Source of the DNA: Anaplasma capra | GTDB lineage: Bacteria > Pseudomonadota > Alphaproteobacteria > Rickettsiales > Anaplasmataceae | Assembly (NCBI RefSeq): GCF_025628805.1 | Contig: NZ_JAOTBG010000003.1 | Location: forward strand, 1 to 64,000 | DNA length: 64,000 nucleotides | Reading direction: 5' to 3' | Shown here: piece by piece, positions 19,430 through 27,956 of the stretch | How positions within the stretch are numbered: the stretch's first letter is position 1 | Layout: each line of letters opens with the position of its first letter | Position numbers and translations under genes: made by a program | Notes under the pieces: model-generated | What the model saw: only the letters and a program-made list of their open reading frames with translations | What the model was told of the DNA's origin: nothing | Database searches by the model: none

Positions 19430-20428
19430 ATGTTTCGAGTGATAGTTGCTGGATTCATCACAGTTTGTAGCTGCTCTTTTTTGTTATTTGGTAGACCAGC
19501 TTTTTCTGGACCTCAGAGGAGTTTCATATTGATTGGGTCAGGGTCCATGACCAATGTGTACTATTCCATAGGTGGTGGGGTGTGTAAATTTGCTGTGCTG
19601 GGCTATAGCGAGGCAGACACATCTGGGCGGCAGCTAGTTTGCTCTACTTCTACAACTGCTGGCAGCGTTTATAATTTGAATTCCATACGCAGGGGTGCCA
19701 TGGACATAGGCGTTGCCCAATCCGATATAGGGTATCGCGCATATGTTGGGGATGATATACATTCTGACATCCCGCCCATGAGTAACCTAAGACTGCTGGC
19801 TTCCATGCACAGGGAATATCTTACAATAGTGGTGCGAAGAGATTCAGGCATTAATGCCATTGATGATATAAAAGGCAAGAGGATCAACATAGGGGCGCCG
19901 GGTACGGGGGTTAGGGCTGCTGTACTCAACCTATTTAAGGTTAAGAAATGGACTACTGGAGATTTTCTTGTCGCATCTGACCTTAGATCTTCTGAGCAGG
20001 TACAAGCACTATGTGATGGCAAGATAGATGTAATCACAGACTTTGTTGGGCATCCAAACGCTGGTATGCAGGAAGCTTCAGCAACTTGTGATGCCGTTAC
20101 TATTCCTCTAGATAGTAGCTTGATAGCAGCACTTGTGGAAAAATACCCGTACTACGATGCCGGTGTAATACCTGGACACATGTACAAAAATAATTCAGAG
20201 GACGTGAGTACGATATCAGTGCGAGCTTCCATGTACGCCACTACGGCTTTATCGGATGATATAGCGTATACAGTAGTGAAGTCTATAGCATCAAATATTG
20301 ACAGATTCCGTGAGCTTAGCGGTGCTCTTGCGGGGTTTAAAGTTGAAGACTTACTGACCGGTGAAAGTACGGTTCCTCTGCACGATGGCGCGACCAGATT
20401 CTACAAAGAAGTGGGTATGCTGAAATAG
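19430..20428 (+). CDS. TAXI family TRAP transporter solute-binding protein
   Basis: A 332-aa exported protein. An uncleaved-looking hydrophobic signal (about 1-26) ends at AFSGPQ. The mature part follows the TAXI pattern: ILIGSGSM-T-x-VYYSIGGGVCK at the start, a CSTSTTAGSVYNLNSIRRGAMDIGVAQSD region, DIKGKRINIGAPGTGVRAAV and a late VTDFVGHPNAGM segment. TAXI proteins bind organic anions such as 2-oxoglutarate or glutamate in the periplasm and feed a DctQM-type or fused permease. No permease lies in this window. The substrate is unknown. Possibly co-transcribed with tpiA and tsaD. Confidence 0.9.
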   Translation: MFRVIVAGFITVCSCSFLLFGRPAFSGPQRSFILIGSGSMTNVYYSIGGGVCKFAVLGYSEADTSGRQLVCSTSTTAGSVYNLNSIRRGAMDIGVAQSDIGYRAYVGDDIHSDIPPMSNLRLLASMHREYLTIVVRRDSGINAIDDIKGKRINIGAPGTGVRAAVLNLFKVKKWTTGDFLVASDLRSSEQVQALCDGKIDVITDFVGHPNAGMQEASATCDAVTIPLDSSLIAALVEKYPYYDAGVIPGHMYKNNSEDVSTISVRASMYATTALSDDIAYTVVKSIASNIDRFRELSGALAGFKVEDLLTGESTVPLHDGATRFYKEVGMLK

Positions 20429-20443
20429 CAAGGTAGTCTGTCA

Positions 20444-21490
20444 GTGAACGGCGCGATTCTTGGGATAGAGACTAGTTGCGATGAAACCGCAGTTGCGGTT
20501 TTGGGCGAATGCGGCAGTGTGCTGTCTCATGAAATTTTATCACAGAAGGATCACTCCTTCTTTGGCGGTGTTGTGCCAGAAATTGCAGCAAGGGCGCATT
20601 CCGACTTTCTGCATGTGCTAGTCTCCAAAGCTATGGATAATGCAGATTTAAAGTTTTCAGATTTGGCCGCAATTGCAGTTACTGCAGGTCCTGGATTGGT
20701 GGGATCGCTGATAGTTGGCATTATGCTCACCAAAGCAATTGCCTATGTAACGCGTAAACCTATCATTGCTGTGAATCATCTTGAGGCGCATGCTCTGGTA
20801 GCTCGTATGATTCGGGATGATATTGAATTCCCGTTTCTTGTCCTAATAATATCAGGAGGACATTGCCAGTTCTTAGTTGCTCAAGGTGTAGGTAGATACA
20901 TTAGACTTGGAGAGTCAATTGATGATTCACTAGGAGAGACTTTTGACAAAATAGCTAGAATGCTGGGCCTAGAATACCCAGGAGGACCAGAGGTTGAGTG
21001 CTGGGCGCTCAAAGGCCATGCGGATAGATTTTCCTTTCCCAGAGCCCTAAAAAACAGGCCGGGTTGTGACTTCTCATTTTCTGGATTAAAAACTGCAGTG
21101 CGCAACACAATAGTCGCCATAGCCAAAGAGAAAGAAAATCTGAATGAACAAGTTGTGCATGATATTTGTGCGTCATTCCAACAGTGCATCAGCGAAATAT
21201 TGGCTAGCAGAATTGTTAATGCGATAGCCATGGCCAGGGCTATTGATGATAGAATCAGTAAAATCGTCGTCAGTGGAGGAGTGGCTGCTAATAATTTTTT
21301 ACGAAGCGGCATACTTAAGTGTGCTAGTGAATGCGGAATCGACGCAGTCTTTCCTCCACAAGAACTGTGCACAGACAACGGGATAATGGTTGGATGGGCT
21401 GGGCTTGAGAATCTACGCAGTGGCAGCAATTTCGCATCTCTAGAGCTCGTCCCTAGGGCTCGTTGGCCCCTTGGAACCCGCCTTATGTAG
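20444..21490 (+). CDS. tsaD: tRNA N6-adenosine threonylcarbamoyltransferase
   Basis: TsaD transfers the threonylcarbamoyl group to A37 of ANN-reading tRNAs, working with TsaB and TsaE. The 348-aa protein begins at a GTG and reads GILGIETSCDETAVAV, followed by the metal-binding NHLEAHAL (H112 and H116), [21 protein letters not shown], a central F-SFSGLKTAVR and late VSGGVAANNFLR and CTDNGIM. Its last 51 bases overlap the convergent RDD gene. Residues about 75-187 are exactly copied in a stray fragment at 23979-24313. Confidence 0.95.
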   Translation: MNGAILGIETSCDETAVAVLGECGSVLSHEILSQKDHSFFGGVVPEIAARAHSDFLHVLVSKAMDNADLKFSDLAAIAVTAGPGLVGSLIVGIMLTKAIAYVTRKPIIAVNHLEAHALVARMIRDDIEFPFLVLIISGGHCQFLVAQGVGRYIRLGESIDDSLGETFDKIARMLGLEYPGGPEVECWALKGHADRFSFPRALKNRPGCDFSFSGLKTAVRNTIVAIAKEKENLNEQVVHDICASFQQCISEILASRIVNAIAMARAIDDRISKIVVSGGVAANNFLRSGILKCASECGIDAVFPPQELCTDNGIMVGWAGLENLRSGSNFASLELVPRARWPLGTRLM

Positions 21491-22084
21491 CTCCTTGTAC
21501 CGTTTCAAACTTTTATTGGTTACGACTACGGTTTTCGCTATCATGTCGTGCCACGCTCTCTTGCGTGAGTCAAAGTTTGACCACAAAATTCCCAATCCAA
21601 GCGGAATTCCTGAAAGTACTGTGCTGAAGAATCTCTTTGTTGCCTGATGCAGGCTCATAGCCTCCAGTTTTTCTTCATCTACTACTCTAAGTCCAACTAG
21701 TAACTTGCCCACGGTTCCGGAAAAATTTATCCACATATACACATTGTATACGAACACAATCACCAACTGTGCCACCTGCAGCACAACTGCCTTGTATATG
21801 TATTTGTTTCTGAGAATTTTTTCTTCTTTAGTGAGTGTTGCGCCCATTTTATGTTTCTCAATGGCTTTGAATGCGGCTTCGCTTTTTGGGAGGACAAGAA
21901 AAAAGATTGCGTGCGTTAGCTGCAGCGCTAGCACCATAATAACTAGATCTACCATAGTGCCTATGCACCGTCTTGCGCCTGAGACATAACATAACTCGCC
22001 ATCCTTGAGTTTTTGTGATCGCCCAAAAGGGAAGAACAACAATTTATCTGTGATCCAGGACAAAACCTTCTGTAAGCGCTGCAT
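21440..22084 (-). CDS. RDD family membrane protein
   Basis: A 214-aa protein with the RDD domain pattern: an early R-R-C-I-G-T-M-V-D segment (the R..D dyad), a first hydrophobic helix, a charged loop (KxEEKILRN), a second long helix and WINFSGTVGKLLVGLRVVD, the family's G-K-x-L-x-G-L-x-V. A third hydrophobic stretch GIPLGLGILW and KRAWHDMIAKTVVV follow. Function unknown; some relatives affect ion transport. The gene overlaps the 3' end of tsaD by 51 bp and is divergent from folB. Confidence 0.88.
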   Translation of the reverse strand: MQRLQKVLSWITDKLLFFPFGRSQKLKDGELCYVSGARRCIGTMVDLVIMVLALQLTHAIFFLVLPKSEAAFKAIEKHKMGATLTKEEKILRNKYIYKAVVLQVAQLVIVFVYNVYMWINFSGTVGKLLVGLRVVDEEKLEAMSLHQATKRFFSTVLSGIPLGLGILWSNFDSRKRAWHDMIAKTVVVTNKSLKRYKELHKAGSKGPTSPRDEL

Positions 22085-22152
22085 TCCAAACTCCTAGACA
22101 TTTATGCTTGCTCATTATAAAACCTTGAGCGGTTTTTTCATGAGGAATTTTT

Positions 22153-22515
22153 GTGCTCTTTAAACTGGGTATAGTTGACCTTCCGGTTTACATGCACGTG
22201 GGAATTTACAGCTGGGAAAAAGTTATAACGCAAAAGGTGTTGGTGAGCGTCCATCTTGTATATTCGGCACAGCACGATGTGATATGTTATTCCACATTGA
22301 GCAAGAGAATAAAAATGATTCTAGAAGAGCGGGAATATGATCTCCTTGAACATGCAGCAAAAAGTCTCATCAATTGCATCACAAAGGAGAATTGTGGGGT
22401 GCGTGAGTGCAGCGCGGAGCTATACAAACCTACATCCTCGTACATGCAAGCGAATAAGATTTTCGTTGCAGTTGTTTGGCAAGAGGACCCGAGTATGTTG
22501 CTTGACAAATCATAG
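22153..22515 (+). CDS. folB: Dihydroneopterin aldolase
   Basis: FolB splits 7,8-dihydroneopterin to 6-hydroxymethyl-dihydropterin and glycolaldehyde in folate synthesis. The 120-aa protein shows the family opening D-L-x-V-x-x-x-x-G-I-Y-x-W-E (here HVGIYSWEKV), a V-V-L-V central strand, CYSTLSKRIKMILEEREYDLLEHAAKSL (pattern Y-x-x-L-x-x-x-I...E-H-x-A) and a C-terminal basic-aromatic strand. Length is normal. It starts 69 bases from the divergent RDD gene. folE, also of this pathway, is at 57.3 kb. Confidence 0.9.
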   Translation: MLFKLGIVDLPVYMHVGIYSWEKVITQKVLVSVHLVYSAQHDVICYSTLSKRIKMILEEREYDLLEHAAKSLINCITKENCGVRECSAELYKPTSSYMQANKIFVAVVWQEDPSMLLDKS

Positions 22516-22558
22516 CAATTTGCTAGAGTGTAATGGTCTGTAGTTCACTGTTTCTCAT

Positions 22559-23515
22559 ATGCACGGTTCCTCCCGATTGGCTAAGGTCTCGCTCGTTGGT
22601 GCTGGCAATATTGGGAGCATGTTGGCGTACATGCTGGGTGCCTCCCAAGTCGCTAAGGAGCTGGTGTTCGTTGATGTTGTTGATGGCATGCCGGAAGGGA
22701 AGGCCCTAGATATAGGGCAGGCCTTAACCGTGCTGGGGTCTGATGTTTCCATTGCTAGTAGTTCTGATTGCGCTGCAATAGAGGGTTCTGACGCCATAGT
22801 GGTGACAGCGGGAATTCCTAGGAAAGAGGGAATGAGCCGCGGGGACTTGCTGAATACAAACGTTTCGGTGATAAAGGGCATTGCTGAGAATATAGCCAAG
22901 TACTCCCCTGGAGCCTTCGTCATTGTTGTAACCAACCCACTTGATGCTATGGTTTGGTGCATGCACAAATACTCTGGTTTACCTTCGAACAAGATTGTTG
23001 GAATGGCTGGAGTTCTGGATTCTGCGAGGTTTTCTTTCTTTTTGGCTCAGCACATGAACGTTTCGGTCAAAAGTGTTTCTTCTATGGTGCTAGGCGGGCA
23101 CGGAGACCTAATGTTGCCGTTGTTGCGGTATTCTACAGTTGATGGGGTGTCAATTGAGAGCTTAATAGGGAGTGGCCGTTTGAGCAGGGAAGACGTCTCC
23201 GCGATTGTAGAAAGGACTCGCAAGGGGGGAGAGGAGATTGTTAAATTGCTAAAAACCGGTTCTGCTTATTGTGCTCCAGCAGCCTCTTGTGCGCACATGC
23301 TAGAGTCGTATTTCCGAGATCAGCGCTCCGTGGTTCCGTGTTCTGCGTACCTGGATGGCCAGTACGGGGTACGGGGCCTGTTTGTAGGTGTTCCTGCGAT
23401 CATAGGCAAGGGGGGAGTAGAAGAGGTTGTTGAGTTCTCCCTGACCAAGGAGGAGCAGGATGTGTTCAACCAGTCTGTGGAATTGATACGCAGCTCCGTG
23501 GGCGCAATATCCTAA
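22559..23515 (+). CDS. mdh: Malate dehydrogenase
   Basis: Mdh oxidises malate to oxaloacetate with NAD in the TCA cycle. The 318-aa protein is of the LDH-like MDH type. It has the NAD-binding GAGNIGSMLAYML segment (about 15-27), an acidic residue at the end of strand two, GIPRKEGMSRGDLL (substrate Arg), VVTNPLDAMVW, the catalytic His in LGGHGDLMLPL, and a C-terminal PAIIGKGGVEEVVE. The stop at 23513-23515 is only 10 bases from the left arm of a large inverted repeat. Confidence 0.95.
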   Translation: MHGSSRLAKVSLVGAGNIGSMLAYMLGASQVAKELVFVDVVDGMPEGKALDIGQALTVLGSDVSIASSSDCAAIEGSDAIVVTAGIPRKEGMSRGDLLNTNVSVIKGIAENIAKYSPGAFVIVVTNPLDAMVWCMHKYSGLPSNKIVGMAGVLDSARFSFFLAQHMNVSVKSVSSMVLGGHGDLMLPLLRYSTVDGVSIESLIGSGRLSREDVSAIVERTRKGGEEIVKLLKTGSAYCAPAASCAHMLESYFRDQRSVVPCSAYLDGQYGVRGLFVGVPAIIGKGGVEEVVEFSLTKEEQDVFNQSVELIRSSVGAIS

Positions 23516-23525
23516 ACCAGAACTC

Positions 23526-23723
23526 CTCTCAACAATAGAGGGGGGTCGTGTATTTCTCCCGCGTGAGGCATCATGGTTAGGTACCTTTGAACAAGAAGTA
23601 TGCTCATTTCCGAATTCTGAACACGACGACCAAATCGACAGCATGGTACAATTCTTATCATGGGCACGCGATACTATGACAGTACAAGAAGTATTGGTTC
23701 CTCAAATCAGAGAAATCCAGTAG
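23526..23723 (+). pseudogene. Copy of the 3' end of the terminase large subunit gene
   Basis: The left inverted-repeat arm encodes, on the plus strand, the last 65 residues and the TAG stop of the terminase whose full copy is at 26515-27930 on the minus strand. There is no start of its own and it begins in mid-gene, 10 bases after mdh. It is a duplicated dead fragment. Confidence 0.9.
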
Positions 23724-23842
23724 GGAAGGGTTGTGTATAGGGCGCAATGTCAAAGTATATAAAACTCTAAGTTTAAGTATGAGTGTTACTGATAAAGTAA
23801 GATCTGTGATTTGGCGCAAGAATACCTGAATGCCGTTGTTCA
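23526..23842. repeat. 317-bp perfect inverted repeat, left arm
   Basis: This sequence is the exact reverse complement of 26396-26712, with no mismatch found on base-by-base comparison. Identity stops at both ends after the stated bases. The two arms point at each other and enclose 23843-26395 (tsaD fragment, ubiG, rpiB, small orf). Confidence 0.93.
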
Positions 23843-23904
23843 TATGTTCATGACTTGAGGAAATTTAAGAGCAGGATTTCTCATCAGCTAAATCCGTTCG
23901 ATTA

Positions 23905-23920
23905 CATAATATATATTATG
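23905..23920. repeat. Perfect 16-bp AT-rich palindrome at a rearrangement junction
   Basis: CATAATAT is followed directly by its reverse complement ATATTATG. It lies in the 136-base spacer between the terminase fragment and the tsaD fragment. A site able to extrude or break could have helped the rearrangement (inference). Confidence 0.7.
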
Positions 23921-23978
23921 GAAAATAAGTTTAAAGTGCCTCTGAAAGCGCAATCTATCTAAATTCGAAGCAAAAAGT

Positions 23979-24313
23979 CGCAATTGCAGTTACTGCAGGT
24001 CCTGGATTGGTGGGATCGCTGATAGTTGGCATTATGCTCACCAAAGCAATTGCCTATGTAACGCGTAAACCTATCATTGCTGTGAATCATCTTGAGGCGC
24101 ATGCTCTGGTAGCTCGTATGATTCGGGATGATATTGAATTCCCGTTTCTTGTCCTAATAATATCAGGAGGACATTGCCAGTTCTTAGTTGCTCAAGGTGT
24201 AGGTAGATACATTAGACTTGGAGAGTCAATTGATGATTCACTAGGAGAGACTTTTGACAAAATAGCTAGAATGCTGGGCCTAGAATACCCAGGAGGACCA
24301 GAGGTTGAGTGCT
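23979..24313 (+). pseudogene. Internal fragment of tsaD (exact 335-bp copy)
   Basis: Bases 23979-24313 equal 20668-21002 of tsaD. The fragment covers about residues 75-187, including the two metal-binding histidines, but has neither the start nor the C-terminal half. The frame stays open from an in-frame GTG at 24007 to a stop at 24328-24330, so a short peptide could be made, but no function is expected. Orientation is the same as the parent gene about 3.3 kb away. Confidence 0.92.
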
Positions 24314-24324
24314 TGAGAATGCTG

Positions 24325-25023
24325 CTATAGCTTTTTTGCAGTAAGAATGTAATTTACATCCACATTATCTACTATACACCATTCATTTCTCAGTGCCATA
24401 TAGCCCATACCGCTGATATCTTGAACTATAACCCCTTTGGCGCGCAGTATGGAACACACTTCTGCCGGTTTGATGAACTTGTTCCAAGAGTGAGTGCCCT
24501 TTGGAATCCACCGCAAAACATATTCTGCAGCTATCACGGCTAATACCATGGATTTAAATGTCCTGTTCAGCGTTGAAAGGAATAGTATCCCTCCTTTCTT
24601 GAGCGACACACAAGCATGACTAAGGCAAGATTCTAAATCGTCAACGTGCTCAGCCACTTCCATCAGTGTGACAATGTCGTAAGTCTCCTCATGTCTTTCA
24701 CAAAACTCATCAAGATATGTAGAGTGATATCTGATGTCTAGTCCAGATATACGAGCGTGTCTCGAAGCAACCTCTATGCTTTCTTGGCTAGGGTCTATTC
24801 CCGTAACGGAGAAACCTAACAGGGCCATGGATTCTGCAAATATTCCTCCGCCACACCCTACATCTAATAATGATAATTTAGGGGAGACGTTACCAAGCTG
24901 TGAAAGTACGTACCCCACCCTCACAGCGTTCACCTTGTGTAAAACAGAAAAGCTACTCCCGTCCCACCATTCAGAAGCTAAATCAGAAAACTTGAGAACT
25001 TCTGGATCGTCAACTCTATGCAT
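24325..25023 (-). CDS. ubiG: Ubiquinone biosynthesis O-methyltransferase
   Basis: UbiG carries out both O-methylations of ubiquinone synthesis with S-adenosylmethionine. The 232-aa protein has the family opening [17 protein letters not shown] motif [17 protein letters not shown] (about 53-68), [22 protein letters not shown] and [12 protein letters not shown], and a late [13 protein letters not shown], as in UbiG. It lies inside the inverted-repeat segment. Its stop is 12 bases beyond the tsaD fragment. Confidence 0.95.
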   Translation of the reverse strand: MHRVDDPEVLKFSDLASEWWDGSSFSVLHKVNAVRVGYVLSQLGNVSPKLSLLDVGCGGGIFAESMALLGFSVTGIDPSQESIEVASRHARISGLDIRYHSTYLDEFCERHEETYDIVTLMEVAEHVDDLESCLSHACVSLKKGGILFLSTLNRTFKSMVLAVIAAEYVLRWIPKGTHSWNKFIKPAEVCSILRAKGVIVQDISGMGYMALRNEWCIVDNVDVNYILTAKKL

Positions 25024-25126
25024 GTACCAAAACCACGCAGCTCACACAGGCACGCACCGTATTAAAATCTAAAATCCGAACAAAGACTAGGGACTGGAAG
25101 ACGAGTTTCAACTTCTATTTCTAATG

Positions 25127-25579
25127 TTAACCACAATCTCCCATCTCTCCCAACTTTTTTACCCTCGCTGCATGCCTGCCACCCAAAAATTTGGTAGTGA
25201 GAAATGTATACAACACAGATTTAGCCACATCAGGCTCTATATGCCTCGAACCGAAGCATAAAACATTTGCGTCGTTGTGCTCCCTAGCCAATCTGGCAAA
25301 GAGTGAATCGTGGCACAGAGCCGCTCTTATTCGCCTACTTCTGTTGGCCGCGATACTCATCCCTATTCCAGTACCGCAGATTAGCACCCCAAAACTACTC
25401 TCGGACACACAATCAATCACCCCAGATACATAGTCTGAGTAGTCCACGGAACTATCATTGGCATCACAGCCACAGTCAGCCACCTTACACCCGATGTCCC
25501 TCAGGTAGGAACTAAGAAGAAGCCGGAGCCCAACACCTGCATGATCTGAGGCAACGAAAACCTGACCCACCACTAACAC
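25127..25579 (-). CDS. rpiB: Ribose-5-phosphate isomerase B
   Basis: RpiB interconverts ribose 5-phosphate and ribulose 5-phosphate. The 150-aa protein shows V-A-S-D-H-A-G at the N terminus, YSDYVSGVIDCV, the catalytic Cys in VLICGTGIGMSIAANR, and HNDANVLCFGSRHI before a C-terminal F-L-T-T-K-F-L-G-G-R-H. The start is one of three in-frame GTGs near 25570-25579; the longest is given. It precedes ubiG on the same strand with a gap of about 100 bases. Confidence 0.93.
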   Translation of the reverse strand: MLVVGQVFVASDHAGVGLRLLLSSYLRDIGCKVADCGCDANDSSVDYSDYVSGVIDCVSESSFGVLICGTGIGMSIAANRSRRIRAALCHDSLFARLAREHNDANVLCFGSRHIEPDVAKSVLYTFLTTKFLGGRHAARVKKLGEMGDCG

Positions 25580-25783
25580 GGCACGCGCCTAGGCTAAGAA
25601 CCATAACAAACGGGGACAACCCCCAGCCGGAAGTCTCTCTCATATATCTAATAAAGTCAAAATAATTATGAGGATATCCCCTTTAGCATACCCTTCCTTA
25701 CAGCTTACTTTCGCTACATTTTTCTTTACAATTAAACTTTTAGAGTGTATTACCGCCTGTGATGTTATACCGATAGTATATAT

Positions 25784-26077
25784 GTGATGCCCGAAACGAG
25801 CCGCGATGACCCGGATACCATAATAGAGTCCACGTTGAGTCACTTGAGTGCCACTAGAGCTTACGCGGAGGCTTTTAAAGGAGATATAGTCGCTGCATTT
25901 AAGTCTGGTACTATTCCGGAGGTGCAGTTTCTGTATATGCAGGATCGTGTTGAAAAGTTCTTGAGCCAGATAAACCTGTACGAAAGCATATTTGTCAATA
26001 TTAGGGACGCGTATTCTATGGCGAGTGCGAGTACGAGTAGAAGGGTACCAGCAGCGTCAGCCTCGTCTTCTTCGTAG
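25784..26077 (+). CDS. Small hypothetical protein (96-97 aa)
   Basis: No family recognised. It starts at GTG 25784 or, more likely, ATG 25787. The sequence is mostly helical: a long amphipathic segment from TIIESTLSHLSATRAYAEAF to NLYESIFVNIRDAYS, followed by a low-complexity Ser/Ala tail of about 20 residues. It has no transmembrane segment and no signal. It lies inside the inverted-repeat segment, divergent from rpiB. The regular heptad-like spacing of Leu/Ile/Phe makes coding likely. Confidence 0.6.
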   Translation: MMPETSRDDPDTIIESTLSHLSATRAYAEAFKGDIVAAFKSGTIPEVQFLYMQDRVEKFLSQINLYESIFVNIRDAYSMASASTSRRVPAASASSSS

Positions 26078-26395
26078 GGGTTCGCTCATCGTATTTGTGA
26101 CACTACTCTTGTGCTTTTGTATTGTATGTCCGGGGGCATATCTGTGGGTTGTGCGGGAATCCTTCCTCTAAGTGAAACGTAGATTCTTCACTAACACAGT
26201 TGGTTGGTCTTCTGGAGCTAGTTCCCTGTCAGGAGCTTAGAAGTTATACACATCGCCCAAGGCTATGCCCCCTAGTGATTGCGCGGCCCAACTAGTCAGT
26301 ACCTAGTGCTCAGCCAGTAGCGCAGGGAGGTCCCCAGATAATTACCCGTTCCTGAGGTAAGCAGCTCCTCATACTCCGAGTTCTAAGACATCCAT
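26078..26395. other. Intergenic region ending at the right inverted-repeat arm
   Basis: About 318 bases. No coding pattern, tRNA or strong promoter seen. It separates the small orf from the terminase 3' region. Confidence 0.4.
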
Positions 26396-26712
26396 TGAAC
26401 AACGGCATTCAGGTATTCTTGCGCCAAATCACAGATCTTACTTTATCAGTAACACTCATACTTAAACTTAGAGTTTTATATACTTTGACATTGCGCCCTA
26501 TACACAACCCTTCCCTACTGGATTTCTCTGATTTGAGGAACCAATACTTCTTGTACTGTCATAGTATCGCGTGCCCATGATAAGAATTGTACCATGCTGT
26601 CGATTTGGTCGTCGTGTTCAGAATTCGGAAATGAGCATACTTCTTGTTCAAAGGTACCTAACCATGATGCCTCACGCGGGAGAAATACACGACCCCCCTC
26701 TATTGTTGAGAG
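26396..26712. repeat. 317-bp perfect inverted repeat, right arm
   Basis: Exact reverse complement of 23526-23842. It spans the last 65 codons of the intact terminase gene plus about 119 bases after its stop, so this arm is the likely parent copy. Confidence 0.93.
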
Positions 26713-27930
26713 AATCTTATAAACCCTGGTAACCTTCCCACCTGTTGGAATTATAGATACAATTGGAAGGTGTAATAGTTCTTGTATAAGCTGTAGGCCG
26801 CTTGATTTTCCTTCAATGAGCACGGTATCCGGCTTCCAAAGATTGTTCATATGCAACACTGACTGCTTAAGCATGACATACTCAAACCTGGCTCTATACA
26901 CCTCCAGCAAAAAGAAGTTGTGGTTCTTGTATGCCCAAGTCGTGCACACACTAAAGTCACTACCACGTGTCTGGGTACTTGCAGTATCCCAGCTTTGCAC
27001 AATGCACTCTCCGTGTACGGGCAATGAGCCACTGTAGCGCTTGAACCATTGGCGTTTTATAATGCCACCGCCTAGATTATTTATAGGGTTTTGCTGATAT
27101 TGAGAGGAAAACACATACGTGCCGACATCTTTTTTCAGGTTTTCTATGTACCGTGTGCCCATATTTCTGCGTAGTGGCTCATTATCTTTTCGCACATACA
27201 ACACTTTTCTTGACTTTCGGCCATTGCTGTGCAGTATAAGTGGCGGAGCAAAGGCGTAGACTTTGGATTTTTTTGTGGCTACAAGTGGTAAGGATAAATG
27301 ATGCCACCCGCTACCATAGGCCTTTTTCGATAACAAGTATCCAGTCAAATCTTCGGTGTGCAGCCTATGCATCACCACAACCACAACCCCATTTTTTCTA
27401 TCGTCTAGCCTCGTCAATAAACTTTGGCTGAACCAGTCGCAAACTCTCTGCCTATACATTTTACTTTCAGATTGCAAGGGATTCATTGGATCATCAACTA
27501 TCAAAAAATTACCTCCCTCCCCAGTTATTGATCCCCCAACTGAAGTCGCAAATCTGTACCCTAGCTGTGTGGTTTGGAGCCGATTTTTTTGATCCTTGGC
27601 AATTTTTACTTCGGGGAATAACCTTTTATACCAAGCAGCTTGTGTTACATATTTAGTATCCATGGATAGTCTTTCGCTTAAAATCTGCGAATAACTTACC
27701 GCTATTATCCGAGCTTTTGGATTTAATCCTAAAATCCATGCAGGCCATGCTACACTGACACACATGGATTTCATGGACCTAGGTGGTATATTGATAATCA
27801 ATCGCTTGATTTTCCCAGCTAAGGCGGCCTCCAATCTATCTGAGATTGCCCTGATATGCCAATTATTCACGTATAGGCCACCGGGAGTTACGGTCTCGAA
27901 GACTAGCTTCAAAAATTGATTAAATTTCAT
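26515..27930 (-). CDS. Phage or gene-transfer-agent terminase, large subunit
   Basis: A 471-aa DNA-packaging motor protein. The N-terminal ATPase has a Walker A-like P-P-R-S-M-K-S segment after RLIINI and Walker B LIVDDP (about 142-148), with coupling V-V-V-M-x-R-L-H. The C-terminal nuclease domain shows SWDTAST and a final DDQID acidic pair. It fits the TerL family used by gene transfer agents and tailed phages. The length is complete. It is the last gene of a minus-strand group with tail and head-tail genes. Its 3' end is duplicated near mdh. Confidence 0.88.
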   Translation of the reverse strand: MKFNQFLKLVFETVTPGGLYVNNWHIRAISDRLEAALAGKIKRLIINIPPRSMKSMCVSVAWPAWILGLNPKARIIAVSYSQILSERLSMDTKYVTQAAWYKRLFPEVKIAKDQKNRLQTTQLGYRFATSVGGSITGEGGNFLIVDDPMNPLQSESKMYRQRVCDWFSQSLLTRLDDRKNGVVVVVMHRLHTEDLTGYLLSKKAYGSGWHHLSLPLVATKKSKVYAFAPPLILHSNGRKSRKVLYVRKDNEPLRRNMGTRYIENLKKDVGTYVFSSQYQQNPINNLGGGIIKRQWFKRYSGSLPVHGECIVQSWDTASTQTRGSDFSVCTTWAYKNHNFFLLEVYRARFEYVMLKQSVLHMNNLWKPDTVLIEGKSSGLQLIQELLHLPIVSIIPTGGKVTRVYKILSTIEGGRVFLPREASWLGTFEQEVCSFPNSEHDDQIDSMVQFLSWARDTMTVQEVLVPQIREIQ

Positions 27931-27956
27931 ACAGTAAATGACTGATTTTATCTAAT

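Noticed and set aside
23658-23843. A 61-codon minus-strand frame identical to one at 26395-26580
   Set aside because: Both are shadows of the duplicated terminase 3' region in the inverted-repeat arms; identity comes from the DNA repeat, not from protein selection.
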